Positions 45,633 through 54,560 of a DNA stretch of 63,963 bases are shown here, one piece after another. Numbering within the stretch: the stretch's first letter is position 1; every line of letters begins with the position of its first letter. The position numbers and the translations under genes were made by a program. Below the pieces are notes generated by a model. That model was not told the origin of the DNA. It did not search any database and worked only from the letters and a program-made list of their open reading frames with translations. Origin of the DNA: Pseudomonas citri (lineage in GTDB: Bacteria; Pseudomonadota; Gammaproteobacteria; Pseudomonadales; Pseudomonadaceae); assembly GCF_025336485.1 (NCBI RefSeq), contig NZ_JAODAB010000030.1:1-63963 (forward strand), in the 5' to 3' direction.

Positions 45633-45926
45633 TCAGCCTTCGATAACAGCGAGGATCTCGTTCTCGCTCATTACCAACAGGTCTTCGCCGTCGACTTTCA
45701 CTGTGTTGCTGCCGGAGTAAGGGCCGAACACAACCTTGTCACCCACTTTCACGGCCAGCGCACGGACTTCACCGTTGTCCAGCACACGGCCGGTACCTAC
45801 AGCGATCACTTCACCATTGTTGGCTTTCTCGGTAGCCGAACCTGGCAGGACGATACCGCCAGCGGTTTTCTTCTCTTCTTCGCTGCGACGGATGACGACG
45901 CGGTCATGCAGAGGACGAAGCTTCAT
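45633..45926 (-). CDS. groS: 10-kDa co-chaperonin GroES
   Basis: A 97-residue co-chaperonin (MKLRPLHDRVVIRR start, the mobile loop EEKKTAGGIVLPGSATEK, and the C-terminal LLVMSENEILAVIEG). It caps GroEL during folding. First gene of the groESL operon, about 143 bp downstream of a sigma-32-type promoter. Confidence 0.98.
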   Translation of the reverse strand: MKLRPLHDRVVIRRSEEEKKTAGGIVLPGSATEKANNGEVIAVGTGRVLDNGEVRALAVKVGDKVVFGPYSGSNTVKVDGEDLLVMSENEILAVIEG

Positions 45927-46068
45927 TGTCGATCTCTCCTAATTTTGGTTTTCATCGGCCGGTGTAGTCCCGGCGGGTTTAACAAAGCCGGCAGAGCCGG
46001 GTGCGGTTCGTCAGTCGAACCGCGGAAGTCTGTCCGGTGTCGCCACCGGAAACCTTGCGGTGACCGTT

Positions 46069-46096
46069 ACATAGGGGCGTGCAAGCCGATTACAAG
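46069..46096 (-). promoter_or_regulatory. sigma-32 heat-shock promoter of groESL
   Basis: On the minus strand CTTGTAA (46096-46090), a 12-bp spacer and CCCCTATGT (46077-46069) match the sigma-32 consensus CTTGAAA-N12-16-CCCCATNT. The promoter lies about 143 bp upstream of groS. No CIRCE element is visible. Confidence 0.8.
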
Positions 46097-46137
46097 GGTG
46101 GAGTAGAAAATTTTTTACTTCGCGCGGCCAGAAACGA

Positions 46138-46161
46138 ACACGGCACCCGAAGGTGCCGTGT
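46138..46161 (-). terminator. terminator of fxsA
   Basis: ACACGGCACC-CGAA-GGTGCCGTGT is a 10-bp perfect stem with a tetraloop, 9 bases after the fxsA stop. No strong T run. Confidence 0.7.
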
Positions 46162-46169
46162 CGATGGGA

Positions 46170-46646
46170 TCACTTGGAGTCGCGGTGTTCGAACTCGCCC
46201 TCGATGACCGTGGGTTCGCGGCCCACGGGTTGGCGCGGAGCCGGACCGCCACGGGGCTGGAGATCATCGGCGAATGCGCGTTGGCGCATCGCCTGTTCTT
46301 CGGCGCGCTGGCGCATCTTGTTGGCCAGCAGGCGGCGGGTGAACGGCAACAACATGACCAGGCCCAGCACGTCGCTGACGAAACCTGGCAGGATCAACAG
46401 GCCGCCGCCCAAGGCCAGCATCAGACCTTCGAGCATGGTCTGGGCCGGCAGCTCGCCACGGTTCAGGCTGTCACGGGCTCGCAATGCCGTGGCGAGCCCG
46501 GCGATGCGCAGCACGAACACGCCGAGCATCGACCCCAGGATGATCAGCAACAGCGCCGGGAAAAACCCGATCGCACCGCTGACCTTGACGAATACGAACA
46601 GCTCCAACACCGGGAACAGCAGAAAGAGCAACAAAAAAGGGCGCAT
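46170..46646 (-). CDS. fxsA: FxsA family membrane protein
   Basis: A 158-residue inner-membrane protein: N-terminal hydrophobic helix (MRPFLLLFLLFPVLELFVFV), two further hydrophobic stretches (FPALLLIILGSMLGVFVL and LALGGGLLILPGFVSDVLGLVMLLPF) and a hydrophilic C-terminus. FxsA (YtfL-region) was named for its effect on phage T7 exclusion by the F plasmid. It is the gene before groES in pseudomonads. The start at 46646 fits the family; five earlier residues are optional. Confidence 0.9.
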   Translation of the reverse strand: MRPFLLLFLLFPVLELFVFVKVSGAIGFFPALLLIILGSMLGVFVLRIAGLATALRARDSLNRGELPAQTMLEGLMLALGGGLLILPGFVSDVLGLVMLLPFTRRLLANKMRQRAEEQAMRQRAFADDLQPRGGPAPRQPVGREPTVIEGEFEHRDSK

Positions 46647-46712
46647 CAAAGGGTTCCTCAACGCAAGAATGCCTTGCTATGAAACCTTAAATGACGTCGC
46701 CCTTTCGTGAAT

Positions 46713-47444
46713 TCAAGCGTCGGCGTCGGTATTTTTCGGCCATTGTTCAGTGCGGGCCAGGAAAACCAAGGCCTCGCGCACTTGTGTCGGGGTGTTACAA
46801 GGCGCCTGGAAGGCCAGCCAGTATAGCCCTTGGCCAACGCGCAGGTGCATGCCCTCGCTGTCGATCCCGACCAGTTGCGCCGGTTCGGTTTTCGGCAGGC
46901 CGGTCAGTTCCACGTAATGAGCGATGGCCTTGGCGTGGTCGGTGTTCATGTGGTCGACCATGCTGGTTTCGGCCGCGCCGACGAAGGGATTGGGCAGAGT
47001 GAGCTGGTCAACCCAGTGGATGGCGCCAAAGCCACCGATGTAGCGATGCCGCACGGGGTTGAGCACCCAGAAATCGAAATCGTGGGCCTTGTGATAATTC
47101 CGCGAGTCGGGGAAATAACGGTAATAACGCTCGGCGGCGGCCTCGATGGCGGCGCTGTCTTCCAGCCTCTGCGCCTCGGCCAGGTAGGTCAGGCGCCCCA
47201 CGGCCTGTACGTCCTCGGCGCCCCGCTCGCCCACCAGCATCGAGCACTTGGGATCTTTTTGCAGGTTGTGCGTGTGTTGGGCGATGCGGCTGATCAGGAT
47301 CAACGGCCGGCCCTGCTCGTCCAGGCAATAAGGCACCACGGAACCGAACGGAAAGCCAGGCATGGATCGGGAATGGGTGGAGAGCACTCCACGGTATTCC
47401 TTGAGCAGTAATTCTCGGGCATGCTTGGCAGCGGCTACGCTCAA
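46713..47444 (-). CDS. HugZ family haem-utilisation/pyridoxamine-oxidase-like protein
   Basis: A 243-residue protein with an N-terminal split-barrel flavin-type domain (LLLKEYRGVLSTHSRSMPGFPFGSVVPY) and a C-terminal DUF2470 domain (VDHMNTDHAKAIAHYVELTG). This architecture is that of HugZ/HutZ, involved in haem iron use, but substrate and cofactor are not certain. It starts 57 bp from the divergent SDR gene. Confidence 0.88.
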   Translation of the reverse strand: MSVAAAKHARELLLKEYRGVLSTHSRSMPGFPFGSVVPYCLDEQGRPLILISRIAQHTHNLQKDPKCSMLVGERGAEDVQAVGRLTYLAEAQRLEDSAAIEAAAERYYRYFPDSRNYHKAHDFDFWVLNPVRHRYIGGFGAIHWVDQLTLPNPFVGAAETSMVDHMNTDHAKAIAHYVELTGLPKTEPAQLVGIDSEGMHLRVGQGLYWLAFQAPCNTPTQVREALVFLARTEQWPKNTDADA

Positions 47445-47501
47445 TTTATGACTCCTTTGGTAAGCTTCGTCTAAAAACGGTCAGGCAGCTGGGGACATAA
47501 C

Positions 47502-48260
47502 ATGCAACTCACAGACAAAGTAATCATTATCACCGGCGGTTGCCAGGGCCTGGGCCGCGCCATGGCCGAGCACTTGGCAGGGAAAGGCGCGAAGCTTGCC
47601 CTGGTGGACCTCAACCAGGAAAAACTCGATCAGGCCGTGGCCGCTTGCACGGTCAAGGGCGTCGAGGCCCGCGCCTACTTGTGCAACGTCGCCAATGAAG
47701 ATCAGGTGATCGACATGGTCGCCCGGGTGGCCGGGGATTTCGGCGCGATCAACGGGCTGATCAACAACGCCGGGATCCTGCGCGATGGCCTGCTGCTCAA
47801 GGTCAAGGACGGTGAAATGACCAAGATGAGCCTGGCCCAGTGGCAAGCGGTGATCGACGTCAACCTTACCGGCGTGTTCCTGTGCACCCGCGAAGTGGCG
47901 GCGAAGATGGTCGAGCTGCAGAACAGCGGCGCCATCATCAATATTTCCTCGATCTCCCGCGCCGGCAATATCGGCCAGACCAACTATTCCGCCGCCAAGG
48001 CCGGCGTGGCAGCAGCCACCGTGACCTGGGCCAAGGAACTGGCGCGCTACGGCATCCGTGTCGCTGGCATCGCACCGGGCTTCATCGAAACCGAGATGAC
48101 CCTGGGCATGAAACCCGAGGCCCTGGAGAAAATGACCTCGGGCATCCCACTCAAGCGCATGGGCAAGCCCGAGGAGATCGCTCATTCGGCGGCGTACATC
48201 TTCGAGAACGACTATTACACCGGGCGGATCCTGGAGCTGGACGGCGGGTTGCGGATCTGA
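47502..48260 (+). CDS. short-chain dehydrogenase/reductase (FabG-like)
   Basis: A 252-residue classical SDR. Cofactor motif TGGCQGLGRAMA, NNAG (INNAGIL) and the catalytic Ser-Tyr-Lys in SISRAGNIGQTNYSAAKAG are present, and an LDGGLRI end is typical. The closest relatives I recall are FabG-like 3-ketoacyl reductases next to hugZ in Pseudomonas. Substrate unknown; NADPH preference likely but not shown. Confidence 0.87.
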   Translation: MQLTDKVIIITGGCQGLGRAMAEHLAGKGAKLALVDLNQEKLDQAVAACTVKGVEARAYLCNVANEDQVIDMVARVAGDFGAINGLINNAGILRDGLLLKVKDGEMTKMSLAQWQAVIDVNLTGVFLCTREVAAKMVELQNSGAIINISSISRAGNIGQTNYSAAKAGVAAATVTWAKELARYGIRVAGIAPGFIETEMTLGMKPEALEKMTSGIPLKRMGKPEEIAHSAAYIFENDYYTGRILELDGGLRI

Positions 48261-48279
48261 ACCCACCGCCAGACAAGAT

Positions 48280-48386
48280 GTGGGAGCAAGGCCTGTGGGA
48301 GCAAAGCTTGCTCGCGATGGCATCGCCACATACAACACCTATGCTGGCTTTGAAACCGCTATCGCGAGCAAGCTTTGCTCTTACAG
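48280..48386. repeat. REP-like inverted pair with extra half
   Basis: GATGTGGGAGCAAGGCCTGTGGGAGCAAAGCTTGCTCGCGAT faces ATCGCGAGCAAGCTTTGCTCTTACAGG. The left arm carries a duplicated GTGGGAGCAA. It fills the gap between the SDR gene and apbC. Confidence 0.8.
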
Positions 48387-48419
48387 GCTCGCCCTCATAT
48401 CCGCTTGCCCCTCAGCCGA

Positions 48420-49514
48420 TCAATCGTCGCTCATGGTGATGTTCGGCATCGCAGGTGACGCAGCTTCCTGCAACACGATCCGCGCGCCCACTTGGCGAGC
48501 CAGTTCCTGGTAGACCATGGCGATCTGGCTGTCCGGCTCGGCGATGACCGTCGGCTTGCCGCCATCGGCCTGCTCGCGGATCAGCATCGACAGCGGCAGC
48601 GAGGCCAGCAGTTCGACGCCGTACTGGGACGCCAGTTTTTCCCCGCCGCCTTCACCGAACAGGTGCTCGGCATGGCCGCAGTTCGAGCAGATGTGCACGG
48701 CCATGTTTTCCACCACACCCAGCACCGGGATGTTCACCTTGCGGAACATCTCCACGCCTTTGCGCGCGTCCAGCAGGGCCAGGTCCTGAGGTGTGGTGAC
48801 GATCACCGAGCCGGCCACCGGGACTTTCTGCGCCAGGGTCAGTTGGATATCGCCAGTGCCCGGCGGCATGTCGATCACCAGGTAATCCAGGTCGCCCCAG
48901 GCGGTCTGCGTGACCAGTTGCAGCAAGGCACCGGAGACCATCGGCCCACGCCAGACCATCGGCGTGTTGTCGTCGGTCAGGAACGCCATGGACATGACTT
49001 CCACACCATGCGACTTCAGCGGCACGAACCATTTCTGGTCCTTGACTTGTGGCCGGGTGCCCTCGGCAATGCCGAACATGATGCCTTGGCTGGGGCCATA
49101 GATGTCGGCATCGAGGATCCCGACCTTGGCGCCTTCACGCGCCAGGGCCAACGCCAGGTTGGCGGCGGTGGTGGACTTGCCCACGCCACCCTTGCCTGAA
49201 GCCACGGCGATCACGTTCTTGACGTTCGCCAGCCCCGGCACCTGTACCTGGGCCTTGTGGGCGGCGATCACGCTGCTGACCTGGACCGTCGCGGCGGTCA
49301 CGCCGTCCAGACCTTCGATCGCCATCTGCAACATCTGCGCCCAGCCATTCTTGAACAGATCGGCGGCGTAGCCGATTTCCAACTGGACGCTGACGCGATC
49401 GCCCTGGATGTCGATGGCGCGCACGCATCCGGCGCTGACCGGGTCCTGGTTCAGGTAAGGGTCGGTGTACTGGCGAAGGACGGCTTCCACCGCTGCGCGA
49501 TTGACGGCGCTCAT
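48420..49514 (-). CDS. apbC: iron-sulfur cluster carrier ATPase ApbC/Mrp
   Basis: A 364-residue P-loop NTPase of the Mrp/Nbp35 family. An N-terminal MIP18-like domain (VEAVLRQYTDPYLNQD) precedes the deviant Walker A SGKGGVGKST, and the CSNCGHAEHLF motif (CxxC) can hold a transferable Fe-S cluster. It aids Fe-S protein maturation. It is divergent from metG with a repeat between them; this pair order is conserved in the genus as I recall. Confidence 0.95.
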   Translation of the reverse strand: MSAVNRAAVEAVLRQYTDPYLNQDPVSAGCVRAIDIQGDRVSVQLEIGYAADLFKNGWAQMLQMAIEGLDGVTAATVQVSSVIAAHKAQVQVPGLANVKNVIAVASGKGGVGKSTTAANLALALAREGAKVGILDADIYGPSQGIMFGIAEGTRPQVKDQKWFVPLKSHGVEVMSMAFLTDDNTPMVWRGPMVSGALLQLVTQTAWGDLDYLVIDMPPGTGDIQLTLAQKVPVAGSVIVTTPQDLALLDARKGVEMFRKVNIPVLGVVENMAVHICSNCGHAEHLFGEGGGEKLASQYGVELLASLPLSMLIREQADGGKPTVIAEPDSQIAMVYQELARQVGARIVLQEAASPAMPNITMSDD

Positions 49515-49587
49515 GGGCAACTCCGATAGCAAGGCTTGGAAAACAGGCCGCTATCCTAGACCCGATTACCAATATGTGAATACTTTT

Positions 49588-49716
49588 GTGGCGAGGGGAT
49601 TTATCCCCGCTGGGTGCGAAGCGCCCCAAGCCTGCCAACGCAGGTCAGCCTGGCACACCAAGTTTGACAATTTCAGGGCCGCTTCGCAGCCCAGCGGGGA
49701 TAAATCCCCTCGCCAC
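49588..49716. repeat. second repeat class: GTGGCGAGGGGATTTATCCCCGCTGGG inverted pair
   Basis: GTGGCGAGGGGATTTATCCCCGCTGGG (49588-49614) and its reverse complement (49690-49716) face each other across about 75 bp, each arm itself a short hairpin (GGGGATTTATCCCC). It differs from the GTGGGAGC class elsewhere in the window and lies between apbC and metG. Confidence 0.8.
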
Positions 49717-49828
49717 GGTTCGCGCATGACGCAATACTTTCGCAGCCCCGAAACAGGCCCGAAGGGTGAAAAAAAGCCGCCGGCGCTTTATAGTGGCCGA
49801 CCTCCGTTTCATCAAGTAGCCGAGCCCC

Positions 49829-51874
49829 ATGTCCGAGCCACGCAAGATCCTCGTTACCAGCGCCCTGCCCTATGCCAATGGTTCGATCCACCTCGGCCAT
49901 ATGCTGGAATACATCCAGACCGATATGTGGGTGCGCTTCCAGAAACATCGCGGCAACCAATGCATTTACGTCTGCGCCGATGACGCCCACGGCTCGGCCA
50001 TCATGCTGCGTGCGGAAAAGGAAAGCATCACCCCGGAACAACTGATCGCCAACGTCCAGGCCGAACACAGCGCCGACTTTGCCGAGTTCCTGGTGGACTT
50101 CGACAACTTCCACTCCACTCACGCCGAAGAAAACCGTGAGCTGTCGAGCCAGATCTACCTCAAGCTGCGTGACGCCGGGCACATCGCCACGCGTTCGATC
50201 ACCCAGTATTTCGACCCGGAAAAGAAAATGTTCCTGGCCGACCGCTTCATCAAGGGCACCTGCCCGAAATGCGGCACCGAGGACCAGTACGGTGATAACT
50301 GCGAGAAATGCGGCGCTACCTATGCACCGACCGACCTGAAAGACCCGAAATCGGCGATCTCCGGTGCGACTCCAGTGCTCAAGGACTCCCAGCATTTCTT
50401 CTTCAAGTTGCCGGACTTCCAGCAGATGCTGCAAACCTGGACCCGCAGCGGCACCCTGCAGGACGCCGTCGCCAACAAGATCGCCGAATGGCTCGATGCC
50501 GGCCTGCAACAGTGGGACATTTCCCGTGATGCGCCGTACTTCGGCTTCGAGATCCCCGACGAGCCCGGCAAGTATTTCTACGTGTGGCTGGACGCACCGA
50601 TCGGCTACATGGCCAGCTTCAAGAACCTGTGCAACCGCACGCCGGATCTGGACTTCGACGCGTTCTGGGGCAAGGACTCCACCGCCGAGCTGTACCACTT
50701 CATCGGCAAGGACATCGTCAACTTCCACGCCCTGTTCTGGCCCGCCATGCTCGAAGGCGCGGGTTTCCGCAAGCCGACCGGCATCAACGTCCACGGCTAC
50801 CTGACCGTCAACGGCCAGAAGATGTCCAAGTCCCGTGGCACGTTCATCAAGGCCCGGACCTACCTGGACCACCTATCGCCGGAATACCTGCGCTACTACT
50901 ACGCCGCCAAGCTGAGCCGCGGCGTCGACGACCTGGACCTGAACCTCGAAGACTTCGTGCAGAAGGTCAACTCCGACCTGGTAGGCAAGGTCGTCAACAT
51001 TGCCAGCCGTTGCGCCGGTTTCATCCATAAAGGCAACGCCGGTGTGCTGGTGGCAGGCAACGCCGCGCCGGAACTGACCGATGCGTTCCTGGCCGCCGCG
51101 CCAAGCATCGCCGAAGCTTACGAGACCCGCGACTTTGCCCGAGCCATGCGCGAGATCATGGCCCTGGCCGACCGCGCCAATGCCTGGATCGCCGACAAGG
51201 CCCCTTGGTCGCTGGCCAAGCAGGAAGGCAAGCAGGAGGAAGTCCAGGCAATCTGCGCCCTGGGCGTCAACCTGTTCCGCCAACTGGTGATTTTCCTCAA
51301 ACCGGTGCTGCCGCTGCTGGCCGCCGATGCCGAAGCGTTCCTCAACGTCGCGCCGCTGACCTGGAACGATCACCAGACCCTGCTGAGCAACCATCAACTG
51401 AACGCGTTCAAGCCGTTGATGACCCGCATCGACGCCGCCAAGGTGCAAGCCATGACCGACGCCTCCAAGGAAGACCTGGCCGCCAGCCAGACCGATACCG
51501 GTGCACCGGCCGGTAATGGCGAGCTGACCAAGGACCCGCTGTCGCCGGAAATCGAATTCGATGCCTTTGCCGCCGTCGACCTGCGCGTGGCGCTGATCGT
51601 CAAGGCCGAGGCCGTCGAGGGTGCTGACAAGCTGCTGCGCCTGACCCTGGACATCGGCGATGAGCAACGCAACGTGTTCTCCGGTATCAAGAGTGCCTAC
51701 CCGGACCCAGCCAAGCTCGAAGGCCGGTTGACGATGATGATCGCCAACCTCAAGCCGCGCAAAATGCGCTTTGGTATCTCTGAAGGCATGGTGATGGCGG
51801 CGGGCCCCGGCGGCGAGGAAATCTACCTGCTGAGCCCCGACAGCGGCGCCAAGCCGGGTCAGCGGATCAAGTAA
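49829..51874 (+). CDS. metG: methionyl-tRNA synthetase
   Basis: A 681-residue class I synthetase with the signature HLGH (NGSIHLGHMLEY), four zinc cysteines (CPKCGTEDQYGDNCEKC), KMSKSRGTF and a C-terminal tRNA-binding (EMAP-like) domain from about residue 580. It charges initiator and elongator tRNA-Met. It is a single gene ahead of the rnf operon, with a terminator after it. Confidence 0.97.
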   Translation: MSEPRKILVTSALPYANGSIHLGHMLEYIQTDMWVRFQKHRGNQCIYVCADDAHGSAIMLRAEKESITPEQLIANVQAEHSADFAEFLVDFDNFHSTHAEENRELSSQIYLKLRDAGHIATRSITQYFDPEKKMFLADRFIKGTCPKCGTEDQYGDNCEKCGATYAPTDLKDPKSAISGATPVLKDSQHFFFKLPDFQQMLQTWTRSGTLQDAVANKIAEWLDAGLQQWDISRDAPYFGFEIPDEPGKYFYVWLDAPIGYMASFKNLCNRTPDLDFDAFWGKDSTAELYHFIGKDIVNFHALFWPAMLEGAGFRKPTGINVHGYLTVNGQKMSKSRGTFIKARTYLDHLSPEYLRYYYAAKLSRGVDDLDLNLEDFVQKVNSDLVGKVVNIASRCAGFIHKGNAGVLVAGNAAPELTDAFLAAAPSIAEAYETRDFARAMREIMALADRANAWIADKAPWSLAKQEGKQEEVQAICALGVNLFRQLVIFLKPVLPLLAADAEAFLNVAPLTWNDHQTLLSNHQLNAFKPLMTRIDAAKVQAMTDASKEDLAASQTDTGAPAGNGELTKDPLSPEIEFDAFAAVDLRVALIVKAEAVEGADKLLRLTLDIGDEQRNVFSGIKSAYPDPAKLEGRLTMMIANLKPRKMRFGISEGMVMAAGPGGEEIYLLSPDSGAKPGQRIK

Positions 51875-51894
51875 ACGGTCATGTGCTGCACCGA

Positions 51895-51929
51895 TCCCAC
51901 AGTCGCCTGCCCGGTGACTGTGGGATTTT
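51895..51929 (+). terminator. terminator of metG
   Basis: TCCCACAGTC and GACTGTGGGA enclose an 11-base loop and are followed by TTTT. It lies 20 bases after the metG stop, so the rnf operon is a separate transcript. Confidence 0.85.
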
Positions 51930-52004
51930 CATATCTGGTCCGTGCTCCCGGCGTGCCGGATAATGCCTAATCTTGTAACAGGCCCCTTTGTAACCCACAC
52001 GCCC

Positions 52005-52577
52005 ATGCCCGAGTTCGTCCTCACACTGTTCAGTGCAGCCTTGATCAACAACCTGGTGTTGCATTGGCCCCTGGGTATCGATCCCCTGCTGGCGAATAAG
52101 TCCAGGAAACAGGTACACGCCCTTGGCTTGGCGACCGCAAGCTTGATGCTGATCGTCGGTAGCCTGGGGTATGCCATCGACCAGTGGCTACTGGTAACGG
52201 CGAGCCTGGCATCACTGCGCCTGCTGGTGTGGCTGCCCTTGTGCGTGCTGCTGAGCGGGCCGTTGCTGCGTCTGCTGGCGCGCCTGCTGCCAGGGCAGTC
52301 GTTCGACGGTCTGTGGCCACTGTTGCTCGGTAATGCCGGTGTACTGGGCATCGTGCTGCTCAACAGCCAGCAAGCCCAAGGTCTCGGCCACGCCATCGCT
52401 GCAAGCCTGGGTGCAGGGCTGGGTTTCTGGCTGGTGCTGAGCCTGTTCGACGATCTGCGCCAGCGCACCTTCAATAACGATATTCCCCTGCCCTTTCGGG
52501 GCCTGCCGATTCAGTTGATCAGTGCCGGACTGATGGCCGTGGCCTTTCTCGGATTGCGCGGGCTGGTCAAAACATGA
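52005..52577 (+). CDS. rnfA: RnfA-like membrane subunit, cluster cysteines missing
   Basis: A 190-residue polytopic membrane protein aligning with RnfA/NqrE (INNLVLHWPLGIDPLL; LLGNAGVLGIVLLN). In canonical RnfA these segments read NNFVLV..LGLCP and TNCAVLG, whose cysteines help hold the intramembrane Fe-S centre; here they are D26 and A111. The only Cys is C80, not at either site. Start chosen at 52005; the longer frame adds a non-family stretch. First gene of the operon; its stop overlaps rnfB by 4 bases. Confidence 0.82.
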   Translation: MPEFVLTLFSAALINNLVLHWPLGIDPLLANKSRKQVHALGLATASLMLIVGSLGYAIDQWLLVTASLASLRLLVWLPLCVLLSGPLLRLLARLLPGQSFDGLWPLLLGNAGVLGIVLLNSQQAQGLGHAIAASLGAGLGFWLVLSLFDDLRQRTFNNDIPLPFRGLPIQLISAGLMAVAFLGLRGLVKT

Positions 52578-53587
52578 CGCTTATTCAACGTATCGACGCC
52601 CTGCTGCCACAAACCCAATGCGGCAAATGCGGCCACCCCGGTTGCAAGCCCTACGCCGAAGGCATCGCCCAGGGCGAGCCGATCAACAAGTGCCCGCCGG
52701 GCGGCCGCGAAACCATCGCGGCCCTGGCCGAACTGATGAAAGTACCGGTATTGCAACTGGACACCAGCCGCGGCCAGGCCCCGGCGCAACTCGCCTTTAT
52801 CCGCGAAGCCGAGTGCATCGGTTGCACCAAGTGCATCCAGGCCTGCCCGGTGGACGCCATTGTCGGTGCGGCGAAGCTGATGCACACCGTGCTCGTCGAG
52901 GAATGCACGGGCTGCGATCTTTGTGTGGCCCCTTGCCCGGTCGATTGCATCGAAATGCGCCCCTTGCCAACGGCCACGGTTGTTCCGGTCGTGGGTGGAC
53001 TGGCCGCCAGCGTCGAGCAACTGCAAGCACGCACCGCCAAGCGCAATCACGCCCGGCAACGTTTCGAGCAGCGCAACGCGCGCCTGCGCCGGGAAGAGGA
53101 GCAGCGTCAGGCGGAGCGCCTGGCCCGCAGCCAACGAACCGCCCAGACCCAGCCACAGACCCAGGCCCTCGACCCTGTGCAAGCCGCGCTGGAGCGGGTG
53201 CGCGCGCAAAAAGCCGCCAGCGCCGATGCAGCGCTGAAAAAAGCCAAGATTGACCTGGCCATGAGCCGGGCACAATTGAACAAGTCCTTGAAGGCGTTCG
53301 GGCATCCGCCGACCTTTGAACAGCAGTCGCAGTTGATCGTACTGCAACGCCAGTTCGAAGCGGCAGAGCAGGTCCTGGCGCAACTGGAAAGCAGCGCTGC
53401 CCCCACCACGCCGGCCCCCGCACCGGCCCAGGATGCCGAACTGAAGCGGGCCAAGATCCAATTGGCGATGCGCCGGGCCGAGCTCAGCAAAGCCCGCAAC
53501 GCCAGCGCTACGGACGAACAACTGCAAGCCCTGGAACAAGCGGTGAAAGACGCCGAACGCCAGGTGGACGCCCATGCCGCGCCTTGA
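52574..53587 (+). CDS. rnfB: RnfB-like ferredoxin, no membrane anchor, long coiled tail
   Basis: A 337-residue iron-sulfur protein. The start MTLIQRIDALLPQTQCGKCGHPGCKPYAEGIA shows the [4Fe-4S] C-x2-C-x4-C motif at the very N-terminus, where canonical RnfB has about 25 residues of membrane helix first. Two bacterial ferredoxin clusters follow (CIGCTKCIQACP, CTGCDLCVAPCP). From about residue 145 it is a charged Ala/Arg-rich helical region with two repeat units (KIDLAMSRAQLNKS; KIQLAMRRAELSKA), reminiscent of RnfC tails. rnfC itself is absent. Overlaps rnfA and rnfD. Confidence 0.85.
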   Translation: MTLIQRIDALLPQTQCGKCGHPGCKPYAEGIAQGEPINKCPPGGRETIAALAELMKVPVLQLDTSRGQAPAQLAFIREAECIGCTKCIQACPVDAIVGAAKLMHTVLVEECTGCDLCVAPCPVDCIEMRPLPTATVVPVVGGLAASVEQLQARTAKRNHARQRFEQRNARLRREEEQRQAERLARSQRTAQTQPQTQALDPVQAALERVRAQKAASADAALKKAKIDLAMSRAQLNKSLKAFGHPPTFEQQSQLIVLQRQFEAAEQVLAQLESSAAPTTPAPAPAQDAELKRAKIQLAMRRAELSKARNASATDEQLQALEQAVKDAERQVDAHAAP

Positions 53588-54560
53588 GCCCGTGGACGAC
53601 CGGCTGCGACTGGCGATGACGCGAGTGCTGCTGGCGACATTGCCTGGCGTGCTGGCGTCGCTGTGGTTCTATGGCTGGGGGGTAGTGCTCAACCTGTTGT
53701 TATCCGGCCTCACCGCACTGGCGGTCGAAGCCCTGGCGCTGCGCTCGCGCGGCCGCTCCCTCACCGCCGGACTGAACGACGGCAGCGCGCTGGTCAGCGC
53801 CACACTGTTGGCCCTGGCCTTGCCGGCATACTGTCCCTGGTGGCTGACCGTCACGGCGGCGGCCAGCGCCCTGTTGCTGGGCAAGCACCTGTGGGGCGGG
53901 GTGGGCAGCAACCCGTTCAACCCGGCGATGCTCGGCTACGCCCTGATGCTGGTGGCGTTCCCCTCCCACATGAGCCAATGGCCCGTACCTCAGGGCGTCG
54001 AGATACTTGATGGCCTGCAACGTGTCTTCGGTGTTCATCCCGCGCCCGATGCCTGGGCCGGGGCGACCGCGCTGGATAGCCTGCGAATCAACAAGAGCCT
54101 GACCATCGATGAGCTGTTCGCCAGCAACCCGGCGTTCGGGCAGGTGGGGGGGCGTGCCACGGAATGGATCAACCTGGCCTTTTTGGCCGGCGGCCTGTTC
54201 CTGCTACAACAACGTGTTTTCAGTTGGCATGCCCCTGCCGGCATGCTGGCCGGCCTGTTCCTAGCCAGTCTGTTGTGCTGGAACGGCTCAGGTTCTGATT
54301 CCCACGGCTCGCCGCTGTTTCACCTGTTCACCGGCGCGACCATGCTCGGCGCGTTTTTTATCGTGACCGAACCGGTGTCAGGCGCCAGGGCCCCGCTCGC
54401 CCGCCTGCTGTTCGGTGTCGGCGTGGGCCTGCTGGTCTATCTGATCCGAACCTGGGGCGGTTACCCGGACGGCGTTGCGTTTGCGGTGTTGCTCATGAAC
54501 CTCGGTGTACCGGCGCTGGAGCGATTCGCCGAAGCACGGCAAAGGCGGCAAGCACCATGA
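53574..54560 (+). CDS. rnfD: RnfD-like membrane flavoprotein subunit
   Basis: A 328-residue membrane protein of the RnfD/NqrB family with about eight to nine helices. The covalent-FMN motif is AGATALD with T165. Other family marks: LNDGSALVSATLLALALP, GSNPFNPAMLGYA and HLFTGATMLGAFFIVTEP. It begins within rnfB (14-base overlap), showing tight coupling. In canonical operons rnfC stands between B and D; it is missing here. Confidence 0.88.
   Translation: MPRLEPVDDRLRLAMTRVLLATLPGVLASLWFYGWGVVLNLLLSGLTALAVEALALRSRGRSLTAGLNDGSALVSATLLALALPAYCPWWLTVTAAASALLLGKHLWGGVGSNPFNPAMLGYALMLVAFPSHMSQWPVPQGVEILDGLQRVFGVHPAPDAWAGATALDSLRINKSLTIDELFASNPAFGQVGGRATEWINLAFLAGGLFLLQQRVFSWHAPAGMLAGLFLASLLCWNGSGSDSHGSPLFHLFTGATMLGAFFIVTEPVSGARAPLARLLFGVGVGLLVYLIRTWGGYPDGVAFAVLLMNLGVPALERFAEARQRRQAP

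Noticed and set aside
53107..53640. Minus-strand frame over the end of rnfB as an antisense gene
   Set aside because: Shadow of the coiled-tail region; no start signal.
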